The notes under the pieces were generated by a model. It made no database searches. It was given only the letters and a program-made list of their open reading frames with translations, and had not been told where the DNA came from. DNA of 8,489 nucleotides from Acidobacteriota bacterium (GTDB lineage: Bacteria; Acidobacteriota; Terriglobia; Acidiferrales; UBA7541), in the NCBI GenBank assembly GCA_003131705.1, contig PKUY01000420.1, positions 17,300-25,788 on the forward strand, in the 5' to 3' direction. Positions 1 through 7,313 of the stretch are shown one piece after another. Position 1 is the stretch's first letter; every line of letters begins with the position of its first letter. The position numbers and the translations under genes are program-made.

Positions 1-298
<298 letters not shown>

Positions 299-366
299 TC
301 ATCTTAGCGGAACGGCGGAGCAAAATCGAGCCGCGCGGGCGCAAGTCCATGAAGCGCCGATAGTTG

Positions 367-378
367 GTACCCGGGTAC
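367..378. promoter_or_regulatory. 12-bp perfect palindrome, candidate operator
   Basis: GTACCCGGGTAC is a perfect 12-bp palindrome that ends two bases before the candidate -35 box at 381-386. Dyad symmetry next to a -35 box is typical of a transcription-factor site, but no factor can be named, and a short palindrome can arise by chance in GC-rich DNA. Confidence 0.3.
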
Positions 379-380
379 TG

Positions 381-409
381 TTGACTTGAATCGAAGCGAC
401 CGACATAGT
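381..409 (+). promoter_or_regulatory. Candidate sigma-70 promoter for the c-di-GMP gene
   Basis: TTGACT (381-386, 5 of 6 matches to TTGACA) is separated by exactly 17 bases from CATAGT (404-409, 4 of 6 matches to TATAAT). It faces the GGDEF/HD-GYP gene. Transcription would start near 415, leaving a leader of about 140 nt before the preferred TTG start at 556. This is a pattern match only. Confidence 0.4.
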
Positions 410-421
410 GGCAACCGGGTC

Positions 422-507
422 CCAGCCCAGACTTTCACAGCGAAATCGTAAGGCGTTGATCCCCACGAAACTTGGCTGGACACACGGCAGGGACTCCTGC
501 ATTTTTT
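422..507 (+). terminator. Leader with terminator-like hairpin and U-tract (possible attenuator)
   Basis: GCAGG (487-491), loop GACT, and CCTGC (496-500) form a 5-bp stem followed by A and six T (502-507), the shape of a Rho-independent terminator on the plus strand. No plus-strand gene ends just upstream, so it would lie in the leader of the c-di-GMP gene. Upstream of it, CCAGCC (422-427) can pair with GGCTGG (474-479), enclosing a weaker CAGCG/CGTTG stem (438-442 with 454-458). The arrangement would suit attenuation or a cis-regulatory RNA, but I do not recognise a known riboswitch. If translation actually began at TTG 472, the hairpin would be inside coding sequence. Confidence 0.35.
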
Positions 508-555
508 CTGCTATTCTCGACCGAGCGTTCGGGGGAATGGACACGGAGTGTTGAA

Positions 556-3500
556 TTGGCAAGCTACATCACCATAACTGGCGTTGTACTGCTGGTAAGC
601 ACGATTCTGCTTGCGTCGTTCTTCTTTTTTCTTTATCGGCTGAAGCGCCAGGAATACCTCCTCGCATGGTCGGGCGCCTGGCTCCTGCTATCGATGCACT
701 TCGCCTCGGGCGCTATGGGCGCCTGGATCGGCGTCGCGCCGTGGGACCGCTGGTTCGGAGAACTCAGTGAATTTGTTTTAGCACTGTCGGCCTTGGCCTT
801 TTACTGCGCCGCGCGATTGTATGCGGGGCTTAGAATTCCAGTGCGCGCGCTCATCGCCGCGACCGTAGTTTTCGCGGCTTGGCCGATTGTCCACGCTCAT
901 CAAGTGGGGATTGTCCCGCCGGTAGTTGTGGCCGTAGGGTTTATTTTCTTGCTGGTCGGATACACATTTTGGCAGGAAGGCCGCAAGCAAGAAGCTCGTG
1001 CGGATGTGCTTCTCGCTCTCACATTTGCAGGCTGGGGAATCCTGTGCATGTCCACGGTAATACGGCCTTTCCTCCCGGTCATGCAACGCGCTGGTCTTTT
1101 GCCGTTGATGGTATTGCCCCAGTTATTCACATGCGTCCTGATGGTGATGTCCGTGTACGAAGAAGAGCGCCGGCGTGTGGAGCGAAACATGCTCGCGCTC
1201 TCGAGCCTAAACCTCGCGACCTCCAGCTTCGCCGGGGGCGAGATTGAGAACATGCTGGCGCAGGCCCTCGATCGAGTTCTGAACGTGGTCCGCATTCCGG
1301 CTGGGGCACTCTTCCTGCAGCATGGCGATAGCGGTGAGCCGACGACGGTGATTGTGACCGGGCTCGGCGATCCGTTCTCAGCGGTGATTCAGGAATCCAA
1401 GCTGGACGAATACTTCATTAACCTTGTGGCGCGGCTTGGCGGACTCGTTGTGTTTCGCGATCTCACGCGCGATGCGAGCTGGGAAGCTCTTGAGAAAGAA
1501 GAATCGTTCCGCCGCGCGCGTAAGCTCCTGCTCGCGCAAGGAATGCGCACGGTTGCGGGCATCAGCCTGCAGGCGAAAGAGCGGGTTTTCGGCGTGTTGC
1601 TGCTCGGAACGCCGGACAGCCGCAGTTTCACGCCTGCGGAGCGCCGCCTGCTGCTCGCGCTCGGCCAGCAGATCGGCGTGGCCGTCGAGAACAGCTACTT
1701 GATCCAGCAGACTTCGCGCCGCAGCGAGGAACTGCACATTCTGAACGAAATGGGCCGGGCGCTCAGCTCCACCCTCGAGGTGGACGTCCTGCTGGAACGC
1801 ATTTATTCAGAGATGCGCCGCGTTCTGGATGTAACCAGCTTCTTCATCGCTTTCCACCAGCAGACGACTGACGAGGTTCAGTTCGAGATGGAAGTTATCG
1901 ACGGAGAGCGTTGCCCAAAACGCTCGCGGCCGGCTGGGAACCACATGGTGGAGTATGTCGTACGCTCGGGACAGCCACTGTTGATTCGCGAGCATTTCCG
2001 CGAGGAAACGAAGCGGCTGGGGTTCGAGGCGCTGCGGCCGATGGGCTCCGTGTGTGCAGTGCCGCTGATTCGATATGATCGGCCCGTCGGTGTGATGGTG
2101 GTGTACAGCGCGAAGGAAAGAGCGTTCGACGAGGGGCACGTGGAATTCCTGCGCGTGCTCGCGAGTGAAGCCGGCATCGCCATGGAGAATGCCAGGCTGT
2201 TCGCGGAAGAGCAGAAGAAGTCTCGCCAACTTACGCTGATCAACAATGTGTCGAGCCATGCGATCACGACACTCGATCCGAGCGAGATGCTCGCGAAGAT
2301 TACCGCCGAGATGGAGAAACATCTCGCTTACGACCACATCGGGATCGCCATCCTCGATTATTCCGCAAAAGAGCTGGTGGTGCAGGCAGAGGCAGGGTCA
2401 CGCCGCGAGGCAGTCGGCCGCCGGATTCTGCTGGGCGAAGGCCTTGTGGGGCAGGTCGCACGCAGCGGACAGTTGGCGATGGTGCGCGAGGTCAGCGCGG
2501 CTGCACCGGGGTTGGTTTTGGCGGGATCGGCAGCCTCCGTCGCTCTGCCGGTCACCTACGGCGAGCAGTTCCTCGGAGTGCTCTACGTTGAATCTGCCGA
2601 GCCCTGCAATTTCCCCGAACAGGATATTCTACTGCTCCGCACGCTTGCGGATCTTTTTGCCGGCACCCTGCACAACGCCCTCACGTTCCAAAAGGCGCAG
2701 GAGCAGGCGATCACCGACGGGCTAACGGGCGTCAAGACTCACCGCTTCCTGATGGAAGCGCTGTCGGCAGAATGGAAGCGCTCAACGCGCGCGAACCGGC
2801 CACTGTCGCTTGTGCTGATGGACCTTGATCGATTTAAGTTCGTGAATGATTTTTACGGACACTTGGAAGGTGACGTAGTCCTGCAGCGCGTGGGCCACAT
2901 ACTTGAACAGAATTGCCGCCGCTCGGATGTGGTCGCGCGCTATGGTGGCGATGAATTCGTAATCCTCATGCCAGAGACGACAATCGAGCAGGCCCGGCAG
3001 CTCGCGAATAAACTTCGCGGCTGGATCGCCTCCGATCCCCTGCTGCGAGACAAGAACATCACTGCCAGCTTCGGTATCGCCGCCTTTCCGGTTCATGGCT
3101 CGACGCCGCAGGAACTCATACAGGTGGCCGATTCCTCGATGTACCTTTCGAAGCACCAAGGCGGGAATTCGGTTTCGAGCGCCGAGCAGGGCGATCCCAA
3201 TGATCGGAAGAGATGGAAGAAGGATGTGCTCGAAGCGTATCTTGGCGTCACGCTCAAGCGTTTGTTTTCAACGGGTCCCGAGGCCTTTGAGGAAATTTAT
3301 CGTCGCCTCGAACAATTCACGCGCTCGCTGAGGGAACAGGGTGGTGGAGGGCCTGGCGATCCGCTACCGGCGGCCGTGGTCGAGACTGTTACGTCACTCG
3401 CGCTTGCGATTGACGCCAAGGATCACTACACGCAGGGACACTCGCAGAAGGTTTCCGCATACTCCGTGATGATCGCGCAGGCATTGGGTGCAACCTCAGC

Positions 3501-3987
3501 GGAGGTCGAGGAAATTCGCCTGGCAGGCCTGCTGCACGACATTGGCAAAGTCGGGATCCCCGAGATAATTTTGAATAAGTCCGGCCCGCTCGATGCTACC
3601 GAGTGGGAGACGATGAAGACGCACACCGATCTGGGCGCCAAGATTCTCGAACCGCTCAAGCCCATGGGCCGCATCCGGGACATGGTTCGGCATCACCATG
3701 AGTTCTACGACGGCACCGGTTATCCCGCGCGCCTCGAAGGCGAGCAAATCCCGCACGGTGCGCGCGTGATTGCCATCGCGGACGCCTACGACACAATTAC
3801 CTCCGAGCGTGTTTACAAAAAGGCGCGGACGCCGGAAGACGCCTTCGCGGAGTTGGAACGCTGTGCCGCCAACCAGTTCGATCCGGAAATTGTCCGCGTC
3901 TTCGTTGAAACCATGCGTCGCGCCCCCCGTCCAACGGTGGAAGCTGGTGTCAGTGCTTCGAGTCGCTCGGGCAGCCCGGTCGCTTAG
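556..3987 (+). CDS. Membrane sensor 7TM-GAF-GAF-GAF-GGDEF-HD-GYP (bifunctional c-di-GMP synthase/phosphodiesterase)
   Basis: This 1143-residue inner-membrane signalling protein should both make c-di-GMP from GTP (GGDEF) and break it down (HD-GYP). Seven hydrophobic segments span residues 8-28, 34-58, 66-88, 97-115, 117-139, 150-170 and 181-200. Three GAF sensor domains follow (about 220-385, 389-555, 556-718). The GGDEF domain (about 718-873) has metal Asp756, guanine-contacting Asn764 and Asp773, an intact GGDEF at 797-801, and an RxxD inhibitory site (RRSD, 788-791) exactly five residues before it. A 65-residue linker leads to HD-GYP (about 939-1125), with His962, HD at 994-995, His1023, HHExxDGxGYP at 1047-1057 and Asp1076/Asp1079. 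The TTG start at 556 is preferred because GGAG lies 7 nt upstream. An in-frame TTG at 472 would add 28 residues but has no ribosome site. Signal and net activity are unknown. Confidence 0.93.
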   Translation: MASYITITGVVLLVSTILLASFFFFLYRLKRQEYLLAWSGAWLLLSMHFASGAMGAWIGVAPWDRWFGELSEFVLALSALAFYCAARLYAGLRIPVRALIAATVVFAAWPIVHAHQVGIVPPVVVAVGFIFLLVGYTFWQEGRKQEARADVLLALTFAGWGILCMSTVIRPFLPVMQRAGLLPLMVLPQLFTCVLMVMSVYEEERRRVERNMLALSSLNLATSSFAGGEIENMLAQALDRVLNVVRIPAGALFLQHGDSGEPTTVIVTGLGDPFSAVIQESKLDEYFINLVARLGGLVVFRDLTRDASWEALEKEESFRRARKLLLAQGMRTVAGISLQAKERVFGVLLLGTPDSRSFTPAERRLLLALGQQIGVAVENSYLIQQTSRRSEELHILNEMGRALSSTLEVDVLLERIYSEMRRVLDVTSFFIAFHQQTTDEVQFEMEVIDGERCPKRSRPAGNHMVEYVVRSGQPLLIREHFREETKRLGFEALRPMGSVCAVPLIRYDRPVGVMVVYSAKERAFDEGHVEFLRVLASEAGIAMENARLFAEEQKKSRQLTLINNVSSHAITTLDPSEMLAKITAEMEKHLAYDHIGIAILDYSAKELVVQAEAGSRREAVGRRILLGEGLVGQVARSGQLAMVREVSAAAPGLVLAGSAASVALPVTYGEQFLGVLYVESAEPCNFPEQDILLLRTLADLFAGTLHNALTFQKAQEQAITDGLTGVKTHRFLMEALSAEWKRSTRANRPLSLVLMDLDRFKFVNDFYGHLEGDVVLQRVGHILEQNCRRSDVVARYGGDEFVILMPETTIEQARQLANKLRGWIASDPLLRDKNITASFGIAAFPVHGSTPQELIQVADSSMYLSKHQGGNSVSSAEQGDPNDRKRWKKDVLEAYLGVTLKRLFSTGPEAFEEIYRRLEQFTRSLREQGGGGPGDPLPAAVVETVTSLALAIDAKDHYTQGHSQKVSAYSVMIAQALGATSAEVEEIRLAGLLHDIGKVGIPEIILNKSGPLDATEWETMKTHTDLGAKILEPLKPMGRIRDMVRHHHEFYDGTGYPARLEGEQIPHGARVIAIADAYDTITSERVYKKARTPEDAFAELERCAANQFDPEIVRVFVETMRRAPRPTVEAGVSASSRSGSPVA

Positions 3988-4018
3988 ATTCGACCGCTTT
4001 TCCTCTGCGGTTGGCCGC

Positions 4019-4435
4019 TTACGAGCTGCCAATCACAATCCCCACGGCAAAGACGAGCACACCGCCTACAATCACTTGAAAAGCAGAAGAAAGAAGCGGC
4101 GTATCCATGTAACGATGGCGGACGTAACTAATGATGGCGAGCTCACAGGCCACCACGGCCATTGCCACGGTGAAGGCGATGTGGAAATCCGGAATCAAGA
4201 AAGGAAGCGTGTGTCCGATTCCGCCGACCGCCGTCATGAGACCGGTTACAGATCCTCGGAACACAGGCTGTCCTCGACCTGTTAGCGAGCCATCATCCGA
4301 AAGGGCCTCTGCAAAAGCCATGGAGATGCCTGCTCCAAGCGAGGCAGCCAATCCGACCAAAAAGGCGTCCCAAGTATTGCGCGTAGCGAAGGCAGCCGCA
4401 AAAATCGGAGCGAGCGTCGACACGGACCCATCCAT
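4019..4435 (-). CDS. VIT1/CCC1-type membrane domain, C-terminal half of split membrane-bound ferritin
   Basis: This 138-residue ORF is the vacuolar-iron-transporter-like half of an Er-VIT protein. It begins [10 protein letters not shown], the hallmark of the first VIT helix, and contains about five hydrophobic segments, the conserved stretch [18 protein letters not shown], and the ending VGIVIGSS. In family members such as MbfA this part is fused behind a ferritin-like domain and exports iron across the inner membrane. Here it is one base out of frame with that domain. The ATG at 4435 overlaps the upstream stop (TGATG), and a TTG lies one codon earlier at 4438. It could be made by translational re-initiation, by frameshifting, or not at all; if the shift is a sequence error, it is simply the C-terminus of a 320-residue protein. 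Its 3' end faces the c-di-GMP gene, 31 bases away. Confidence 0.8.
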   Translation of the reverse strand: MDGSVSTLAPIFAAAFATRNTWDAFLVGLAASLGAGISMAFAEALSDDGSLTGRGQPVFRGSVTGLMTAVGGIGHTLPFLIPDFHIAFTVAMAVVACELAIISYVRHRYMDTPLLSSAFQVIVGGVLVFAVGIVIGSS

Positions 4436-4980
4436 CAATCCGCCAATCCAGGCTGGATCACTTGCAGCATGAACACGCCCTTGCTGGACTTCTCCTCTTT
4501 CAGGCGGGCTCCTAGTGTGAGTTCCTTTTTTTCGAGCGTCGCGGCAAAATCGGAATGCTGGCGTTCGATCTCCGCGAGATCGCCGAGCAGCTTGCGAGTC
4601 GAGGCATCGGACACCTGCTTCATTGCGTGCTCATAGAAGCGCCGCGTTTCAAGCTCCATGATCTCCACTTGCTTGCGCACCGCGTTGATTCCAAGCGGCC
4701 GGACGAGCCATAGAGGGCGGCGTTCGAGCAGGCCCTTGACGTCCTGGCGGCGGATGAGGGGAATATGTTCGCCGAATCGCTGGCGGTGGATATCGATCAG
4801 GCGCCGCCGGTGGCGCGACTCCTCGGCTTGCATCTCTTCAAAGACTTTCGCCGTAGCCGGATAGCTCTCGCGCAGACCTTCAGCGAAGTCGGCATACACG
4901 CGGCTATCTTCTTCTTCCAGTTGAATGGCAAGAGCGAGGATCTCCCGCTCGCTGAGGTCCTTGAAGCGTTTCTTGGCCAT
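4435..4980 (-). CDS. mbfA: Ferritin-like (rubrerythrin-type) domain, N-terminal half of split membrane-bound ferritin (MbfA/Er-VIT)
   Basis: This 181-residue ORF is the cytosolic di-iron ferritin-like part of a membrane-bound ferritin that oxidises Fe(II) and passes iron to the VIT export domain, lowering iron and peroxide stress. It starts [19 protein letters not shown]. Helix-borne carboxylates are visible at Glu22-Glu24, an ExxH at Glu54/His57, ELE at 109-111, and a second ExxH at Glu139/His142, matching the ligand pattern of the family. It also holds the conserved [10 protein letters not shown] and WLVRPLG segments. GGAG lies 8 nt before the ATG at 4980. The sequence ends QPGLAD-stop where relatives read QPGLAGLMDG. 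Adding one G at the GCGGATTG site restores a single 320-residue frame with the next ORF, the usual family length. Identity is secure; the broken state may be real or a sequencing error. Confidence 0.88.
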   Translation of the reverse strand: MAKKRFKDLSEREILALAIQLEEEDSRVYADFAEGLRESYPATAKVFEEMQAEESRHRRRLIDIHRQRFGEHIPLIRRQDVKGLLERRPLWLVRPLGINAVRKQVEIMELETRRFYEHAMKQVSDASTRKLLGDLAEIERQHSDFAATLEKKELTLGARLKEEKSSKGVFMLQVIQPGLAD

Positions 4981-5017
4981 GATCGATGCTCCAGGGCAGA
5001 CACAGTGTCGAGGCGGA

Positions 5018-5023
5018 ATTATA
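5018..5023 (-). promoter_or_regulatory. Candidate -10 box of the mbfA-like gene
   Basis: On the minus strand a perfect TATAAT lies about 37 bases before the mbfA-like ATG. No good -35 box sits at 16-18 bases; the best is CTGACC (5043-5048) at 19 bases with four matches. No obvious Fur-like 19-bp palindrome was seen, so iron control is not shown by the sequence. Confidence 0.35.
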
Positions 5024-5063
5024 ACTTCGGTCTGGGCGGAAAGGTCAGAGGCAACTCTGAAGC

Positions 5064-5092
5064 TGGTCATCCGCAAGGCGACGCATTATAGT
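5064..5092 (+). promoter_or_regulatory. Candidate promoter of the GMC dehydrogenase operon
   Basis: TGGTCA (5064-5069, 4 of 6 matches) and TATAGT (5087-5092, 5 of 6 matches) are 17 bases apart and point toward the small-subunit gene. The leader would be about 48 nt. It lies back to back with the candidate mbfA -10 box, so the two divergent units may share a control region. Confidence 0.4.
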
Positions 5093-5146
5093 GTGGGCCG
5101 AGAAGTGGAGCTCGTCGGGCCTCTAAATGTTACGGGAGAAGATGCG

Positions 5147-5689
5147 ATGAGACTGTTTGATTGGGCGAATAAATTGTCGCGGCGCGGCTTCCTGTCCGGC
5201 ACAGCGGCAACGATTGCCGCTGTTGCGGTCAGCGGAACAACGATCCTTACAGATTCGAAAGCCGCGTCGGCGACCGAGCCCACCGGCTTGAACGCCGAAC
5301 AATCGCGAGCCCTGCGCCAGTTTGCGCGCGATCTTTTCCCTCATAACCAGCTCGAAAACTCCTTCTATGAAAAGGCGATTGCGCCGCTGAAGGATGAAGC
5401 CGCAAAGGATCAATCCACGCAGCGGCTGTTGGCCGACGGCATAAGCCAGTTGGACCGCCTCGCGAGGGCTACAGGTGGCGAGACATTCGCGGATACCTCC
5501 GATGAAGAAACACGCGTAGCTGTTATTAAGCAAATTGAGAGCGGCGCTTTCTTCGCGAAGGTGTATGGCACAACGATCAATTCGCTCTACAACCAGCCGG
5601 AAGTGTGGCCGAAGTTTGGCTACGAAGGTCCATCGTCCGCATTGGGCGGCTACACCCATCGCGGCTTCAACGAGATCGATTGGCTGTGA
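5147..5689 (+). CDS. Tat-exported Gluconate_2-dh3 family small subunit of a GMC dehydrogenase
   Basis: This 180-residue protein resembles the gluconate 2-dehydrogenase subunit 3 family, the small partner of membrane-associated FAD dehydrogenases. Residues 11-16 (SRRGFL) form a twin-arginine motif, followed by an Ala-rich hydrophobic stretch (18-34) and a probable cleavage after ASA at 40-42. The mature part has the family-style C-terminal segment with YNQPEVWPKFGYEGPS, then GGYTHRGFNEIDW. The family small subunit is known to carry the export signal for the signal-less catalytic subunit and to assist its folding. That role fits here, because the FAD subunit starts 6 bases after the stop and has no signal of its own. 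The ATG at 5147 is chosen because a GGAG lies 8 nt upstream and the Tat motif falls near the N-terminus; the open frame extends further upstream but holds no other plausible start. Confidence 0.88.
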   Translation: MRLFDWANKLSRRGFLSGTAATIAAVAVSGTTILTDSKAASATEPTGLNAEQSRALRQFARDLFPHNQLENSFYEKAIAPLKDEAAKDQSTQRLLADGISQLDRLARATGGETFADTSDEETRVAVIKQIESGAFFAKVYGTTINSLYNQPEVWPKFGYEGPSSALGGYTHRGFNEIDWL

Positions 5690-5695
5690 GGACGT

Positions 5696-7267
5696 ATGCC
5701 TGGAAAATTTGACCTGAACGATTCGTCGGTGGTCGTGATCATAGGCTCGGGCGCGGGCGGCGGCACGCTGGCAAATGAGCTGGCGCAAAAGGGAATCTCG
5801 ATCGTCGTTCTCGAAGCGGGCAAACGTATCGAGCTAACCGATTTCAAAAACGACGAAAACGGAATGTTCGGCCTGTTCACCTGGCTAGATCCGCGCACGA
5901 CCACAGGTTCGTCCTATGTCGCGAAAACTTCTCCCGATCTGCCCGTTTGGACCTGCAAGCTCGTCGGCGGCACAACTGTCCATTGGGGCGCTTGCGCATT
6001 GCGTTTCCAGGAACACGAATTCAAGACGCAAACTCACTACGGCGCGATTTCTAACGCCAATCTGCTCGATTGGCCCATCGATCTTCAGGATGTTGCGCCC
6101 TATTACGACCGCGCCGAACTGAAAATGGGCGTCACAGGAACTAACGGAATTCCGCGCCTGCCGGCCAGCAATCACGGCAAGGTGCTGTTCGCCGGAGCCA
6201 AAAAGCTCGGCTACAAGAAATTTCAAACCACCAATATGGCGATCAATTCGGTGCCTCGTGATGGGAGAGCCGCCTGCCAACAGACCGGCTTCTGCGTACA
6301 AGGCTGCACGTTCGGCGCGAAGTGGTCCACGCTTTACACCGAAATTCCGAGAGCGGAGTCCACGGGAAAAGCCGAGGTCCGGCCGGAGTGTCAGGTTCTG
6401 CGCATCGAGCACGACGCGTCAGGCAAAGTGACGGGCGTTGTATATGCCGACCGCAACGGAAGTTTGCAGCGGCAGAAAGCACGCATCGTTGCCGTGGCCG
6501 CAAATTCGATTGAGAGCCCGCGCCTATTGCTTAATTCTTCGTCCAGCAAATTTCCGCAGGGCCTGGCAAATTCCTCAGGCCAAGTTGGCAAGAACTACAT
6601 GCGGCACATGACGTCAACGGTGTTCGCAATTTTCGACAAGCCCGTTCACATGTATCGCGGTACCGCGCAGTCTGGAATTGTAATGGATGAAGCGCCGAAT
6701 GACCCCAAGCGCGGTTTCGTCGGCGGGTATCAGATGGAGCTGCTACCGCAGGGATTGCCCAGCTTCGCGGAAAATATCGTGCCCGGAGCGTGGGGCCGCG
6801 AACGCGCTTCGATCATCGACAGCTATGCGAATATCGCCGGCGTTTGGCTCATCGGCGAGGATATGCCGCGCGAGACCAATCGAATCACGCTTCATCCGGA
6901 TCGAAAGGACAAGTTCGGCATGCCGATTCCGAACGTCCACGTGGACGATCACCCCAACGACCTCGCCATGCAGAAGCATGCACTCGGGCAGGCCGACGCG
7001 CTCTATACATCCATCGGCGCAAAGAAAACCGTGCACCGGCTTCCGTTTCCAGCGACGCATAACATGGGCACCAATCGAATGTCCGAGAAGCCGCAGGATG
7101 GCGTCGTGAATCGTTTCGGGCAGGCGCATGATATCCCGAATCTTTTCGTTTCCGATGGAAGCCAATTCACATCGAGCAGCGGCGAAAATCCTACGCTCAC
7201 AATCGTCGCACTCGCGATCCGCCAAGCCCAGTACATCGCGGGCCAAATGTCCAAAAACGAAATTTGA
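5696..7267 (+). CDS. FAD-dependent GMC oxidoreductase with iron-sulfur motif (gluconate/glucose dehydrogenase-like catalytic subunit)
   Basis: This 523-residue flavoprotein oxidises an alcohol group of a sugar, sugar acid or similar compound; the substrate cannot be read from the sequence. The FAD Rossmann motif GSGAGGG is at residues 17-23, followed by VVLEAG. A GGTTVHWGA segment typical of the family follows. C194-x5-C200-x3-C204 matches the cysteine spacing that binds a 3Fe-4S cluster in bacterial FAD-glucose dehydrogenases, implying one-electron transfer to a cytochrome rather than use of O2. The GMC C-terminal signature carries the catalytic pair His455 (in ATHNMGTNRM) and Asn498 (in GENPTLT). 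It has no signal peptide and probably crosses the membrane as a folded complex with the Tat-tagged subunit just upstream. The Shine-Dalgarno (GAGG) overlaps the upstream stop, so the two are likely translationally coupled. Confidence 0.92.
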   Translation: MPGKFDLNDSSVVVIIGSGAGGGTLANELAQKGISIVVLEAGKRIELTDFKNDENGMFGLFTWLDPRTTTGSSYVAKTSPDLPVWTCKLVGGTTVHWGACALRFQEHEFKTQTHYGAISNANLLDWPIDLQDVAPYYDRAELKMGVTGTNGIPRLPASNHGKVLFAGAKKLGYKKFQTTNMAINSVPRDGRAACQQTGFCVQGCTFGAKWSTLYTEIPRAESTGKAEVRPECQVLRIEHDASGKVTGVVYADRNGSLQRQKARIVAVAANSIESPRLLLNSSSSKFPQGLANSSGQVGKNYMRHMTSTVFAIFDKPVHMYRGTAQSGIVMDEAPNDPKRGFVGGYQMELLPQGLPSFAENIVPGAWGRERASIIDSYANIAGVWLIGEDMPRETNRITLHPDRKDKFGMPIPNVHVDDHPNDLAMQKHALGQADALYTSIGAKKTVHRLPFPATHNMGTNRMSEKPQDGVVNRFGQAHDIPNLFVSDGSQFTSSSGENPTLTIVALAIRQAQYIAGQMSKNEI

Positions 7268-7313
7268 TCAGATTCGAATCGGGAATCCGATAACGTCGCC
7301 GGGCTTTTCGGGC

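Noticed and set aside
472..555. 28-residue N-terminal extension of the c-di-GMP gene from TTG 472
   Set aside because: There is no Shine-Dalgarno before 472, while TTG 556 has GGAG at 7 nt and starts directly before the first membrane helix. The extension also overlaps the terminator-like hairpin. It is not fully excluded.
1807..2337. 176-codon open frame on the minus strand
   Set aside because: It is antisense to the GAF region of the c-di-GMP gene. It has no recognisable domain, and the high GC content of the sense gene explains the open frame.
2709..3174. Cyclic GMP-AMP (Hypr) type GGDEF domain
   Set aside because: The specificity position holds Asp773 rather than Ser, so ordinary c-di-GMP synthesis is expected.
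3993..4011. Possible bidirectional terminator between the convergent c-di-GMP and VIT ORFs
   Set aside because: ACCGC/GCGGT is only a 5-bp stem with a 9-base loop and no clear T tract after it on either strand.
3496..4032. 178-codon open frame on the minus strand
   Set aside because: It is a shadow of the HD-GYP domain on the other strand, with no family-like motifs.
5123..5788. 221-codon open frame on the minus strand
   Set aside because: It is antisense to the Tat small subunit and the start of the GMC gene, whose protein families are clear.
7265..7290. TTCGAAT resembling a tRNA T-loop or tRNA-derived attachment site
   Set aside because: The flanking bases do not pair as a T-arm, and no acceptor or anticodon arm is present.
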